Counted from the stretch's first letter, positions 1-12,130 are shown. The stretch is 64,000 nucleotides of DNA from Linnemannia schmuckeri (GCA_029449235.1 JANATG010000018.1:434001-498000), one strand, 5' to 3'. Made by a program: numbers and translations. The notes: generated by a model not told the origin, from the sequence alone.

Positions 1-1
1 C

Positions 2-91
2 CATGACCTCTCCCTAGAGGAGGCGACTGTCAAAATTCGCCATCACAACATCGGGGACATGGTCCTGTCTGTCGAGAAGATGGTCAAGTGA
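2..91 (+). CDS. C-terminal end of an unrecognised protein (partial)
   Basis: An open frame enters from the left edge and closes at a TGA at 89-91, giving the last 29 residues of a protein. The visible tail is charged and ends in VLSVEKMVK. The codons favour C and G at the third position, as in the real genes of this window and unlike the T/A-rich DNA that follows, so I take it as a true 3' end. The pattern of a basic beta strand, then GDM, then a short helix is loosely like the end of an anticodon-binding domain of a class II aminoacyl-tRNA synthetase, but the fragment is too short to name. The start and earlier exons lie outside the window. Confidence 0.5.
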   Translation, partial: HDLSLEEATVKIRHHNIGDMVLSVEKMVK

Positions 92-3000
92 AGGTGCTTG
101 ATCTCGTGAACCCCAACCAGAAGTTAGCTCACGTTAATGGCTGTCTTAAACGACAGCATACAACTTCACCGGCTAGAGGAGCTAATACTCCGCTTCACCA
201 CAATGGAGTCTCCGACTCAACAACACCCACCAAGCGATGTTTGCAAGACTCTTTAGGACTTGGTCACCTATCGCTGGAGGAAAAAAAAGTAGAAAGGAGT
301 AGACATTTATATGAGTGAACCAGATCTACTTTTGAAAGACAGAAAACACAGATACATATGGGACATCAACATCAACACCACACCGACTTCATGGGAAGAG
401 AACAGCATCAAGAATAAGGGACAGTAGGAGCCAAAGGGGAAGGGAAAACAAGTCGCGAAAAAGGACATCCTAAAGCGTATGAAGTTGCATGACCCTTAAA
501 ATTCAGACATGATTCAAAGGGAGGGTTTCAAACTCCATTGCGATTGGAGGCATATTTTCGTCTATAGGCAATGAAAGGGGATAGGAAAAATGAAGGGCGC
601 TAGTGGTGGGGAAAAGACCTAAGGGGAACTCCGGTGACGAGCTTTTTCCGCGTTTTTCGTGTAGTGTACAGCAGTTCTACAAAGATGATTTTGATCTAGA
701 CTTCTTGATGTTGAGACCTTCACATCCCACTGATTATTTTTTGAACTAATACTCTGATGCGACACGTATGGGATTTCATATCCCGGCATGTAGATCGTCT
801 CAGCAAGTTTTAGTAGGTCGATAAAGCTATGCATCGTTTAAATTGTCCCTGCTCTGATAGTCCTGGCCAGTATTCACTGCGCGATATATGCGGTATATTC
901 TGAACTACAAAGTCAACAATCATACTCTGCTGCAGATCTGGAGACGTGCGGCCAAAGGGTGGTAATATGTATTTCTCTCACCTTTTTTGAAATCGGTCGT
1001 GTTGGATTACATTGTGCTGCAATATAGCGACTTGAAAATAATGCAATCCAAGGAGACTGCGTTTTGCACCTCTTCACTAAAGAAAACAACAGTCAAGATC
1101 TTTGCCAGGGATGGTGCGATAGAAGAAAGACATCAATGTAGTTTGGGATACATGCTTTTGGTATGGCTTTGCGTCTTACGAAAGGGCAGAATAGGCACCC
1201 TCGCTCAACTGTACGCTGTGACATCAGTCAGGCGTGAGATTGCTGGTCTTGATCGAAAGTTTGGTGGCAAAATCATTCGAGTCCTCTGATTGGTCAGCAA
1301 ATCTTATCAGTGATAACAGCTCTTTTTTTTTGTCCTTGAACAGCATTTTTGTCGCTTAACTGGTTGACGCACAATAAACCCTGCTTTGGAACGCAACTTC
1401 CTCCGACAGAATCATTCTTCCCTTCAAGGGTAATACTGCATTATCGCCCATCGCTTTATTGATTCCTATTCAGATTAGAAAACGCACATGTAATGGTGAG
1501 CGATGACGGGAAGCAGGATGCAATAAAGAAATAAAGAAGAGGAAGAGTAATGGGAGGAGGCCCTTTTTGATCGGATGCCTTCCCTAAAGAAGCAGGCTAG
1601 CGTGTGCGCAGACTGCAATGGTGAGAAGAAACGGCGGAGTGGCGCAAGAGGGTGTGTAGGTTCGTGTCTCTCTGTGTGAAAAAAGCAATGACGCGGCAGC
1701 AAGCCACGAATGTACAGCATGCAGCATGATCAGAAAGGTAATAGGGCGGATAGATCGAATGAAAAATGAACAGAGGCGAAAACAAAGTGGATAAAGAAAG
1801 GTTGTGTGCCAGCGGAATAGATTTTCGATCATTGCGCCGCCTCCTTCCTACGTCTATTGTCTCTCCTTTCCTCGTTCCAAAGCCCAAAAGGTGTGATCGA
1901 GAAAGGGAGGGAGGGAAGGCAAGAGAGTGAGAAAGTAAGTTCCCCTGAAGGGTCATGGACGAACACACACCCACAAAAAACAACGTTTAGCCCTTTTTTT
2001 CCGAGTAGAGGGTTTGTTTGTTTGCTCACTTTTCGTCAACAACAACAACGACACAAACAAATAAACAAAAGTGTAGAGGGCTCGGTCCATGTGATAAGGC
2101 GTACAACAAACCGTTCTCACTGCTTGTTTTTCGCGGGATGAACGCTCTACAGGGACAAGGGCGCATCGGGTTCAAGAACTTAGAACCATTGAACAAAGGA
2201 TTGGGATTGGAGGATGGTACAACGATGTGTCAGGGGTGCGGTCAAAGGGCCAAAGTCAAAAGATGACAAAGACCGGAACCCAATGCATTTCTAGACTTGC
2301 ATGTGTTTTATCTTTTGTATCGAATTGAACTGGCTGTCCTTGTCGCATCATATTGCGTGTACAAAGTATGTGGTGGGCGGATGCGTATGTGTAACTTCAC
2401 GTAGAGTTTAGCAACAGGAACAGAAAAGCAAAGAAAAAATAAGGTGGAGCCGTCATCCGCCCATGAGGCACAGAAAAGAGGAGGAGTACTAAAAAAGCAC
2501 GCCATACTACACCTCACATTATTAATCCTTTCCCTCCCCTAGATTCTGTAGTCTCTGGCAATGGAATGGGTTGTATGTCTGTGTGTCTACGACACAGTGG
2601 GTTTCCCTTTGGCCGCTTTTTTGACCTCTGAAATTTTTCGCTACTCATTTGAGCCTAGCTGGGTTATAAGCGAGCACGCCATCGCAACGGCGAGTATGTC
2701 CCTTTTATGGCAGGCGCAAGTCCTAGATGTCAATTTTTTTGGGTGTGAGGGAGGGATAAGAAGCGGTGAAGTGAGGAGTGAGTTGTGAGTGGTGTGTGTA
2801 ATCGAGGGTGCGACTCAGCTTAAGATTCTTCCTACTCGCTAAATGAACCTCCCTTTTTTTGTTCTTCTTTGCAACTTCTTTATGTTTGATTCCTTTCCAT
2901 ACGCTATGATGGAGTAAGACTTTGATTTCTAACCAAAGAAAAACAATTCTAAGTCGGATTCAAACCCCGGGAGAAGAAAGAAATTGGGCCAAACGAGGGT

Positions 3001-3258
3001 CCGCGAGAAACAAAAGGTGAACGGCCGCTTCCTATTCGGCCAACCGGTGTGCTGGCTGCTAATGGAGGGCAGAAAAAGTAAAAGTATGAAAGACAAATGT
3101 GTGCCATCGCATCATCGCCTCGTTTACTAATTGAGCGGGAGTGGAAGGAAAGGGAAAGGGCTCGATCGCCTGGCTGGGTAACGTTATCTTACACAAAGGC
3201 AAAAATCTCCGTCCGGGGACAATGAAGTTCGTAGTTCACCTTAACCTCGACCCGAATG
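92..3258. other. Intergenic region without supported genes
   Basis: I see no protein-like frame here. The longest candidates are short, start on non-ATG codons or are low in complexity; one example is a 100-codon frame at 987-1289 that begins with TTG. The stretch contains the 3' flank of the left-edge gene, one copy of a dispersed repeat (listed separately) and the upstream region of the OPT transporter gene. Runs such as the CAACAACAACAACGACA tract near 2037 are simple sequence. Confidence 0.6.
333..682 (+). repeat. Dispersed repeat, copy 1
   Basis: This stretch aligns by eye over about 330 bases, in the same orientation, with 60778-61102 near the other end of the window. Shared blocks in the same order include TTTGAAAGACAGAAAA, GGGACAGTA followed by GAGCCAAAG, AAGTCG followed by a run of A, AAGCG(T/C)ATGAA, GGAGGCAT followed by TTTTCGT, GCAATGA, GCTAG, and the tail GGGGAAAAGA(C)CTAAGG. 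Between the blocks the copies differ by substitutions and small indels, so the duplication is old. No coding frame is shared. It may be a fragment of a degenerate transposon or an old segmental duplication. Confidence 0.6.
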
Positions 3259-3267
3259 TATATAAAG
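3259..3267 (+). promoter_or_regulatory. TATA box of the OPT transporter gene
   Basis: A TATATAAAG motif lies 273 bases upstream of the ATG at 3540. It is followed by a long pyrimidine-rich leader (about 3283-3520), which is typical of strongly expressed fungal genes. Transcription probably starts shortly after 3290. A 5'-UTR intron cannot be excluded. Confidence 0.55.
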
Positions 3268-3539
3268 GAAGGGTCTGGCGCTCTCTTTTTTACAAGTTTA
3301 TCCTTTTCTTCTTCCTCCCTCGTCTCTATCTCCTTACTCGTTTGTGTGTGTGTGTCCCTCCTTTTCCATTCGTATCTGCCCAATACCCTCTCTTTATCCT
3401 CCTCCTGCAGATCACACTCACTCACTCTCCTCCACACCCTCCTTCCTTTTTTTCCGCTCCACATTCATCTTTCTCTTCTCTCCTTGATCCGCCTTTCTCT
3501 TTCCCCTTTATAACATAATATACGCAGCCCCTTTTCGCC

Positions 3540-5926
3540 ATGGCAGAAGTAGCATTGCAAAAGGAAGGAAAAGCCGACTTTCTTGATAAGCCAGTTGAAC
3601 TTGACCACAACGAGAAGGCCTTGTCCATCGACAGTCTTGACGATGCCATTGAAGACTCTGTAAGTCTCACTTTTTGAACTCTTGATCCGGCGATTGTGAA
3701 CAAAAGAAAAATTTTCTTGTCCATTGTTCCTAACTCTGGTACCTATATCTTCATTTCCATTCACAGCCCATTGAAGAAGTGAGAGCAAGTGTGCCTCCCA
3801 CCGATGACACTACCCTCCCCACGGGTACCTTCCGTGCCTGGTTTCTCGGCTTCTTCTTCACGGCCCTCCTGGCCTTTGTCAACCAGTTCTTCTGGTTCCG
3901 TGAGAACCCTCTGACGATCCGTGTGATGGTCGCCCAGTTGCTTGCCTACCCCCTTGGACTCATTATGGCCCGTGTCCTCCCTACAAACACCTTCAAGTTC
4001 TTTGGCTTCAAGTTCAGTCTCAACCCCGGTCCCTTCAACATCAAGGAGCATGTCCTTATCACCATCATGGCCAACTCTGCTGCCACTACCCTTGCTGCCA
4101 TTGATATCATTGTCATCCAGAAGCTTTATTACAACGACTCTTGGGGCTTTGGAGGTGGTCTCCTCTTGGTTATTTCCACTCAGTTCGTCGGATATGGCTT
4201 CGCTGGTGCCCTTCGTCGCTTTTTGGTCCGCCCTGCAGCAATGATCTGGCCCGTTAACTTGGTCAACGCCACCCTCTTCCATACCCTCCACCGTCGCAAC
4301 CCTGGAAACGGTGTACTTCGTACCCATGAAGATGAGGCTCAGACGTCGTGGAAGATCTCCCGTAACATGTTCTTCTTCATCGTCGCCTCGGTCTCGTTTG
4401 TCTACTACTGGTTCCCTGGATACATCTTCCCCCTCTTGACATCCATCTCATGGCTTTGCTGGATTAACCGCGACTCACTCCTCTTGAACCAACTCGGGTC
4501 TGGATTGAAGGGTATCGGATATGGTTCCTTCACTCTTGACTGGTCTTCCATGTCGGCCTGGTTGCCCTCCCCTCTCGCTATCCCCTGGTGGGCTCAGGCC
4601 AACATGTTGGCCGGTTTCGTCTTCTTTGTCTGGATCTTGATCCCTATCATGTACTACACCGACCGTTATGAGGGCAAGAAGTTCCCCATCTACAACACCA
4701 GAACCTACGATGTCGACGGCAAGCCTTATGACTTGAAGCGCGTCCTTGTCAACAACGCCCTCAACGAAGATATGTATGCCTCCTACTCCCCCGTCCGCAT
4801 CACTGCCTTCTTTGCCACCATGTACGGTCAGGGTCTTTGCGCCCTCGGAGCCATTGTCTCGCACGCGATCCTTTACCACGGAAAGGATATCTTGGCCCGT
4901 GTCCGCAGCGCCAAGCAGGAGAATGAGGATATCCACGCCCGTCTCATGGATGCCTACCCCGAGTGCCCCGACTGGTGGTACTACCTCGTCTTTGTTGTCG
5001 CCTGCGGTCTTTCGATCCTCACGGTTGAGTTGTACCCTTCGTCTGATATGACCTGGTGGCATGTCCTTGTTGCCATGGGTCTTGCTGCCATCTGGACTTT
5101 ACCCATCGGTATCCTCACCGCTATCACCTCCCAGGCCCCTTCCATCTCCATGATCTCCGAGTGGGTCTTTGGAGTCATCTCCCCCGGTCGCCCTATCGGC
5201 AACATGATCTTCAAGACCTACGGTTTCATCACCGTCCAGCAGGCCATCGCCTTCACCCAAGATCTCAAGCTCGGTCACTACATGAAGGTCCCCCCACGCG
5301 ACATGTTTATCTTCCAGATGGTCGGCACCATGATCGCCGCCTTGATTGCCATGGGTACCACGACCTACATGATGAACAACATTGAGGGCATCTGCACCGA
5401 AGCCGCCTACCCCTTCACCTGCCCCTCGGCCTCGCTCTTCGGCGCCTCCTCTGTCGTCTGGGGCGTCATCGGACCCCTCAAATTCCTCTCTCCTTCCTCC
5501 CTCTACTACCCCATCGTTTGGTTCTTCTTCATCGGATTCGTCATCCCCCTCCCCTTCTACCTCTGGACCTTGAAGTACCCCAACTCCTGGGTCAAAAACG
5601 TCAACATGGCGGCCTTCATGCTCGGTGGTGGTCCTTACCCTCCTGCAGGAACTTCGATCATGCCCACCTGGGCCTTGACGGGCTTCATCTTCAACTTTGT
5701 GATCAAGCGAAGACATTTCGGATGGTGGTCCAAGTACAACTATGTCATGTCTGCGGCCCTTGACGCCGGTGTTGCCATTGCTGCGTTGGTCATCTTTTTC
5801 GCGTTGCAGAACAATGGAATCAAGATGCCGACTTGGTGGGGCAACAATCCGGATTCGATTGACCAGTGCCCGCGCGTCACCCAGAACTGGGCTGGACATG
5901 ATACCTATGCCGAGAAGAGCGACTAG
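3540..5926 (+). CDS. OPT-family oligopeptide transporter (Isp4-like)
   Basis: This is a proton-coupled plasma-membrane importer of small peptides, by family. Two exons (3540-3659 and 3767-5926) are joined by a 107-nt phase-0 intron with a GTAAGT donor and give 759 residues, close to the usual size of the family (S. pombe Isp4 is of similar length). The hydrophilic N-terminus of about 60 residues is followed by many membrane segments. The family signature NPGPFNIKEH lies at about residues 126-135, and the conserved KVPPR motif near residue 547 precedes the late membrane segments. The first ATG (context GCCATGG) was chosen because it joins exactly in frame and lies downstream of a TATA box. Codons are strongly biased to C endings, suggesting high expression. 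The frame is intact. Long antisense frames inside it are shadows of this codon bias. Specific substrates cannot be read from the sequence. Confidence 0.95.
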
Positions 5927-6559
5927 ATTCATTAGACTTGCAGTCTCCTGCCATCCCATCCCTTCACACTTTTTGTACCATATATCCTCCAATCTACAAC
6001 TTCATTTTACTAGCATAGTGCATTGTAATAATAATAACATTTTTTCAGTCCGTCCCCTCATATACATCTGCATCGTCACACTTTGTCCATTGTCCGATTG
6101 TTGGGACATGCACAGTGTTTTTGAAACATGCAAAGTGAGAAATGGATAGATGGAGGCGTGGGCAAAATCTTATTCTCACAAAAACCACGCACACACACCT
6201 CGAAAGCAAAGAAAAAACAACAGCCCACAAGACAAAGTCGGAGACTGGACAACTTTGCCACCATCATCCACCACCACCATTTCTTTGTTTTACTCTTTTG
6301 CTCATACTGTTTGACTCTTTGCTCATCTCAAAGATCGAAACCTTGACAACGGCCCCTCCTTCTCTTGCTGTGTGAATGTGTGTGAATGTATGTGTGCGTG
6401 TGAAAAGATGTATCCCCAAGAATCGATCCTTCGCATACTTAAAAATATTAAGGTCCACGCCTTGTTTTTTCCCCCTCATTTCTCTATCCTTTTTCGCTTA
6501 TGCCCATGGTTTGATCGATTTGAAGAAGCGATAACAAACTAAAAGAGCACATGTATGAG

Positions 6560-6597
<38 letters not shown>

Positions 6598-6779
6598 GAA
6601 TAACAAATGCTTGCTGTTGTTCGTTTTTGTTGGTTTTAATAAGATGCCTTTGGATGAAGTGATATTAACGAATGAAAAGTGAGGAGGAATAGTGGATGAA
6701 ATGAGAAAACGGATGATAATATAGCTGCAAGGAGATAAAAAAAAAAGTAGAAGGAATGCTATGTCTAAATCTAAACTTA
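5927..6779. other. Convergent intergenic region
   Basis: This holds the 3' flanks of the plus-strand OPT gene and the minus-strand mucin-like gene. Simple sequence and an A33 tract (6564-6596) are present. No coding frame here looks real. Confidence 0.6.
6564..6596 (+). repeat. A33 mononucleotide tract
   Basis: This is an uninterrupted run of 33 A. There is no AATAAA just before it and no recognisable element body or target duplication around it. I therefore call it a simple repeat, not a retrocopy tail. Confidence 0.85.
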
Positions 6780-8528
6780 TTACCAGTCCTCACGACGATG
6801 TGTGCGAAGACTTTTGTTTGCGTTTAAGTTTGAGGTGGAGCCCGCGCCACCAGCAATGTGATCAGTCGATGGTCGACTTTGATGGTAATCCGTCGCATAG
6901 CTGTTAATGGCCTCTGTCGAGGGCCGTCCAAACGTGGGCGATTGACTTGCCATCTCGATGCTTCGCATTTCACGGCTAGCATTGATTATCCGGGGACTGC
7001 TGCTGTTGCTCGTTTGACGACCTCCTCCGACGGCTTCCAAATCCTGTGTTGCCTGTTGAGTTGAAATTTTGGGTGAGCCAAGAGCACCAGCGCCAGTTCC
7101 AGCTCCTTCTTGTCCAAAGAGATCTCCGCTGCGGAGGCTAGCCGATTGAAGGATCGGAGACTCGAGAATCGCTTGAGGGTTATGGGTCGTCGCACTCTGG
7201 TGCTTGGGCCGGCCGGGGGATCCGATCAATGTCGAGTCCAAGGATGGGGTTGACAAGGCGTGTTGATGGGTGGGAGGGAGAGGCAGTTCGGGTTCGTTAT
7301 CGTATTGGTGCAACATCGCATCGACGTCCCACTGTCCCTGCTCAGCGATGAAACCTCCATGAGGATGTTGTTGGTCTTGACCCCAAGCTCCCTGGTTGTA
7401 GATATCCTCGTCGTGGTAGAATCCCGCAGTAGGATCATGATCAATCTCGCCACGATTGTACATGACTTCGGGCAAGTTCTGGTCAAACCCAGTACGGCCA
7501 CGTCCCATCGAGCTAGCGGTCGCATAGGGAGCGTCTTCTTGGAAGATGGTAGGGCTAGGTCTGTAACCCTGATGAGGCGAACCATATGCGTCATAGGCAC
7601 CAACGTTACTGTTGCTGTAGGCCGATTGGTGGTAAGCGCTATTGTGTGGCTGCAATGGGGTAGGGTATCCGACGTTGGACTGCATCTCATAGTCATAGTT
7701 ATCGTCGTATCCTCCGTGTGCCGAGGGGACGCTGTTAAGACCGATGTTATTGCCCGAGGTGATAACGGGGCTGGAGCTGGTCAGATAGTTGTGGCTAGCA
7801 CGCTTCCGGGACGACAGGGCGGGGCCGTTCATACCCTCCAAGGTATCGAATGTCAATTCACGGTTGCTGCGCTTACGGCGCTTGTAGCAGATCACCGAGG
7901 TTGCAACAATGACAGCCAGGGCCAGGACACCGACCACACCTCCAACGATTGCGGGGACATTCGAAGAAGAGGACGAGGAGGAAGAACCACCGTTGGCGTT
8001 GTTGGATCCAGTGCTGGTAGTGGGCTGGATGGATGAGTGAGTAGCAGAGGTGTTGTTGTTGGAGGGCCGAGTAACGGGGGGGACAACATCTCTGGAGGTT
8101 GTTGATGAGATGGGTGGGTTGGTGGTAGTAACGGGAGGGATTGTAGTTGTTGTGACAGGGGGAACGGTCGTAACAGTGGTGGTGATTGGGGGTTCAGTCG
8201 TTATTATCGTTGTGGTGGTTGTAGTGGTAGTAGTGGGAGGGATGGAGGTGGTTGGCTCGACAGGCGTTGTGGGTCCGCCTGAAGGTGTAGTTGTTAGAGA
8301 GGAGGTGGTGTCTGTTGGAGGCACGGCTGAATCACCTGGCGCATTCGATTCCTGTTGAAACAAGGAAGACATAAACCGTTAGATCAGATCACTTTGCTGT
8401 GTTTATATCTGATGCGATCACAACACACACAAAAATTTGCTTATCGGTGTTACCTGTTGTGCCTGAACAGAAGGAGCAAGCGCCAGGGCAAGCACGATCG
8501 AGAGGCAGGCTGATGGCAGATGGATCAT
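6780..8528 (-). CDS. Mucin-like single-pass membrane protein (possible cell-wall sensor)
   Basis: Two exons (8528-8454 and 8351-6780) flank a 102-nt intron and give 548 residues. Exon 1 encodes a clear signal peptide (residues 1-23, hydrophobic core SIVLALALAPSVQA). A Thr/Ser/Pro-rich region of about 130 residues follows, with runs of Thr, and is probably densely O-glycosylated. A single transmembrane helix lies near residues 157-181, followed by a basic stop-transfer stretch (CYKRRKRS). The cytoplasmic tail of about 365 residues is rich in Ser, Gln, Tyr and Asn and has no recognised domain. This topology is that of Mid2/Wsc/Msb2-type wall-stress sensors, but there is no WSC or other cysteine-rich ectodomain, so a sensor role is inference. 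The in-frame ATG at 8372 overlaps the intron's acceptor side (TTTCAACAG) and is not the likely start. The leader upstream is a long C/T tract on the coding strand. Confidence 0.8.
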
Positions 8529-8549
8529 GGCGGGTGGGTAATTAAGGTG

Positions 8550-8930
8550 AATGAAGAAAGGAGAAAAATGAATGTGAATGTGAATCAGAAAAAGAAGAGA
8601 GAAAATAGAAAAAGAGGGAAAAGAGAAAAGGGGTTGTTCCGGGTGAGGTATGTAGAGTGGAGGAAGTGGTTGTGGTTATGTGTATCCGTTTGTGTCAATG
8701 AGAGGAAACAAAGGGAGGAAGGAAGTAGAAGAGAGGGGAGAGGGAGACGTCAGGGACAAATGATCTGGGAAAGGAGGGAAGAGGAGAAGGAGGAGAAAGA
8801 GGAAAAAGAGGAGGAAGAGAGGAAGGAGGGAAGCGTGAAAGAGAAGAAAGAGAAAGGAAAAGAGGAAGAGAAGAAAAATAAAAAAGTAGACGGAGATACA
8901 AGACCACAGATAAAATGAAAAAAAAAAAAA
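8550..8930 (+). repeat. Purine-rich tract (GGA/GAA-rich)
   Basis: About 380 bases are almost wholly A and G on this strand and C and T on the other. The tract sits directly upstream of the minus-strand mucin-like gene, so the transcript leader of that gene is pyrimidine-rich, a common feature of fungal promoters. Confidence 0.7.
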
Positions 8931-9990
8931 AGCAATGGCGAAGGAACGGGGTGTCAAACCCTGCCTGTCCATCTCTCGCTCTCGTTGTTTCTCTTTAGTC
9001 CCTCTTCCTCCGTCCGTCTGTGTGCCTTTGCGGCTTTTGTCTTTTTCGATACATATTGCATCTTCTCTCTCCTCCTCTCAGACACAGTTGCGGCTTGGTA
9101 CCCTAATGCTATTGTCCATCTCCCACATTATTATATTCATTTCATCTCCTCTCTTTACTCAGGTCAGGGGTACCTTGTTACCCTGGTGCAATTAACTAAA
9201 CCACTGGCCACTGCCACTCAATCCACCAGGAAGGCATGAAAGAAAACGAGATGCTGTCCTGTCTGCCTTTCCGTCTATCTTGCTGCATTACCCCTGCAGA
9301 AGGAAAAAAAAGAATGAAAAAAGAGTGGTGCGTGTGTCTGTGTGTATGGGATGTGGGACCCACGCTGTGAATCGGTTTTGGTTCCTCGCTCGCTCACACA
9401 CTCAGTTCTTACTCCTACATTTACCCAGCTCAGTCAGGCAGCCAGTTATTTCCATCGTCCTATTATTGCACGCAATGACAAGAAAGATATTATTCCGGTT
9501 GCTACTACTCCTTGTTTACCTCACTTTATCATTCCTTGTTCTTTACCCATCTTCTTCATTTTCAACCCGCAGTTGTTTCCTTTGGCTTTTTTTTACTGCT
9601 TTTCCCACCATCCCGTAGACAAACAAAAAAAAACACGAGGGCCTGGTCCTTGCACCTTTTTTCATCTTTCTTTTTTTCTGCACGCCTCCGCCTCTCTTCG
9701 GGATCTTTTCTGTGTTACTCTGCTCCAAATGGTAAAATAAACAAATATACAAAGAACAGTAACCAAGACAGAAAGAGGAACAGAAAAAGTAGAGCGCCCA
9801 TGCCCTTCAACCCGCACACGCCCTCGCGTCGACCTTGTATGCCATCATACATTTGAACACAAACAACTCAAAAAAAAAGAATATCAAGTACGACTTTGTC
9901 TGCTTATCCCAACAAGAGAGACCATTGGCGACACACGTATTTTTCATTTCGCAATTAAACCATCTGCGATCAACCACCTTGGCTCACTAG

Positions 9991-10015
9991 CTTGCCTTGC
10001 CTTGCCTTGCCTTGC
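9991..10015 (+). repeat. CTTGC pentamer array
   Basis: Five direct copies of CTTGC are followed by a partial unit. It is a short microsatellite in non-coding DNA. Confidence 0.75.
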
Positions 10016-10420
10016 CTGCTTAACTGACACCACCTCCGCATCCCTTTCGCTTTTTTTCTCCGCCGTCGTTTATCCTTCCCCTTTGGTGCTCTTTGAGGAT
10101 GTTGCATTTGCTTGTTTCCTAAACAAGGCACAAAAGGGCGCCCAAATGCGTGCTTCAAAGTATATGAATGTGCCAATTCCTCATTTCAAAAGGGGTAAAA
10201 TAGAGAGAGAGTGGGCGTAAAAATAGTCAAGACATTGGTGCTCAATGCGTCCATGTTTCCGCTCTAGCCTGATTTATTTTGCAGGTTCCCTCTCCTTCTC
10301 TTCTTTAACATCCATTGCTGCTCATGTCCATGTCTATGCTGGATCTGTGTCCCTATGCCTGGACCGTTTCCGGATATTTGAGCGAGCGTGTGTTTGTGGA
10401 TCCATATGCATTGCTCTCCA

Positions 10421-10432
<12 letters not shown>

Positions 10433-10465
<33 letters not shown>
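10433..10465 (+). repeat. T33 mononucleotide tract
   Basis: This is a run of 33 T. The flanks do not match the poly(A)-tailed elements near 61.5-62.1 kb, so I treat it as simple sequence. Confidence 0.85.
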
Positions 10466-11207
10466 CACTGGATAGAAATGTGGTTGTGGTTCTCTCTTTC
10501 TTTCATATCTTGACTCAATTTCTTCTTTTTCGTAATCTCGCTCGCTCGTTCGTTCAATTTGTTCTATGCCCCCAGTCCCTGGCAATCCTTTTCAAAGAAG
10601 AACGAGAGAAAAAGATAGAGAAAGAGAAATAGAAAATGAATTGTCTAGCACACAGGCTTCCTTGAATGTTTAACGCCCAAATCAAATTGCTGGAAAAACT
10701 GGGGTCAAATTTAAATCGGGGGTCAGTTTCTTGTGGGAGGAAGGAAAAAGAGTACTCTCGATAGTCGCCTTTGTCTTTCAAAGTGAAAGTGACCTGTACG
10801 TCTGATCTTGTGTAGATGTACATTTGCTCACTTATGACAAGCTCAAGCTGGCAAAACTTGTGGCAATGGACAAGCTAGCTGCTCAACACCGTTGAGGCCA
10901 TGCTCTTGTATGGAGTTGTTATCTCTTAAGCTGTCTGCTTGCCCTAATTGCAGTCAATTGAGTCGCAGTGCATCGCATCGATTAAAAATGGAAGAATGAC
11001 GTCCACTCTGTGCCCATATTCCACGTGTGCCCCTCACTCTTTCAATTTATTCTCGTTCCGACCCCTGTTTTAATATGGGGAGAAACCTGTAATAAATGCA
11101 CTGTGCAAAAATAACTTGTTGCGCACGCCATTTCTAATCAACCTGCCTCAATAACAATCAACAACAACATCATCTACAATAAGTAATCAGCAAACTTTTA
11201 CTGTGCC

Positions 11208-11795
11208 ATGTCAATCGTGATTCGAGATCTCAAAAGGGGCGATCAGGACCAGGTACGGAAGATCGTCCTAGAGGGACTAGCCGAGCGATGGGGTCAAGAA
11301 TTCGATCCCAGCTACAACAAGGACCTGGATGATATCTATGGCTATTACGTCGACCGCCACCATGCCACCGTCGCCGTCATTGAAGAGCACCAACAACTGC
11401 AATATCAACAACAGGAGAGTGTCGCCATTAATGACGAGCAACAAACTCACAGTCCTATGATAATTGGCTGCGGCGTACTGTTACCGTTACCAGCGGAGGA
11501 TGTGTATGGGACCTGGTGTGCGGAACCGGAGTCGATCAGGAAGAAAGCCAACTCCGCAGGGCTAACCAAATTGTGCAGGATGATGCGTCTGTCTGTCTCG
11601 GCGGACCGTCGCGGCCAGGGGTTAGCCAAGAAGATGATCCGACACTTGATTGAAAAAGCGCGGGAACGGCAGTTTGACCTAATCCTTGTCGAGACGGAGG
11701 TCCTTTGGACGAGTGCGGTGCAGATTTACAAGTCTGAGGGGTTTTCTGTTGCTGAGGCTGATGAGGAGAACATCCATTATACTTATCGGCTTTGA
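11208..11795 (+). CDS. GNAT-family N-acetyltransferase
   Basis: A single-exon gene of 195 residues. The GNAT fold transfers an acetyl group from acetyl-CoA to an amine. The acetyl-CoA-binding motif A is visible as LSVSADRRGQGLAKKMI near residues 128-144, matching the family pattern Q/R-x-x-G-x-G/A, and is preceded by the beta strand that carries catalytic contacts. The C-terminal part (SAVQIYKSEGFSV) is the usual motif B with the conserved Tyr and Gly-Phe. A Gln-rich loop of about 20 residues near 62-82 is an insertion compared with compact members. No signal peptide or membrane segment is seen, so it is probably cytosolic. The substrate cannot be told; it could be a small amine or a protein. 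The ATG is the first in frame after a CA-rich leader. Confidence 0.85.
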   Translation: MSIVIRDLKRGDQDQVRKIVLEGLAERWGQEFDPSYNKDLDDIYGYYVDRHHATVAVIEEHQQLQYQQQESVAINDEQQTHSPMIIGCGVLLPLPAEDVYGTWCAEPESIRKKANSAGLTKLCRMMRLSVSADRRGQGLAKKMIRHLIEKARERQFDLILVETEVLWTSAVQIYKSEGFSVAEADEENIHYTYRL

Positions 11796-12122
11796 CTTCG
11801 ACCTCGACTTTGAGCTATAAAAGTAGAATTGTCATTATTCCCTCAACAGGAAGTAGCTCTTTTTGCTGTCAAAACCAAGGAAACCCCACGTTAGAAGGAA
11901 GGGAACTTCTTTTTTTTTATCTTTCCTTTAACAACCGCAAGGCGCGTAGCTCCTTTTGGCTGGATGTTGACAGCAAACGATGTCTACAGTATCCCAGTTG
12001 GGACTACTCATGAATGGATGATCACCAGCAGCCAATGAGACGCCGTGTCGGAGTTGATTTGATTTTCGCAGCACTTTTTTTCTTCTCTTGTTTTTCTTGC
12101 CAAGCCACAGACCCCTTGCACC

Positions 12123-12130
12123 TATATAAG
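12123..12130 (+). promoter_or_regulatory. TATA box of the CTP synthase gene
   Basis: A TATATAAG motif lies 171 bases upstream of the ATG at 12294. A C/T- and A-rich leader ends in TCAACAATGG. Position and sequence fit a core promoter. Confidence 0.6.

Larger units (their letters stand above)
8529..11207. other. Divergent intergenic region
   Basis: This lies between the starts of the mucin-like gene (-) and the GNAT gene (+). It is rich in one-sided purine or pyrimidine sequence, with a purine-rich stretch at about 8550-8930, a CTTGC pentamer array near 9991-10015 and a T33 tract at 10433-10465. Translations across it are low in complexity and I support no gene in it. Confidence 0.55.

Noticed and set aside
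987..1289. 100-codon frame in the left intergenic region
   Set aside because: It begins with TTG, has no recognisable domain and no matching exon.
4475..5062. 195-codon antisense frame in the OPT gene
   Set aside because: The same shadow effect of biased codon use; no protein-like features.
5099..5992. 297-codon frame antisense to the OPT transporter
   Set aside because: It is rich in Gly, Asp, Glu and Arg and mirrors the C-biased codons of the transporter on the other strand. It has no domain and lies wholly within a confident gene.
6564..6596. Poly(A) tract as a retrocopy tail
   Set aside because: There is no AATAAA, element body or target duplication next to it. The same holds for the tracts at 10433-10465 and 51994-52015.
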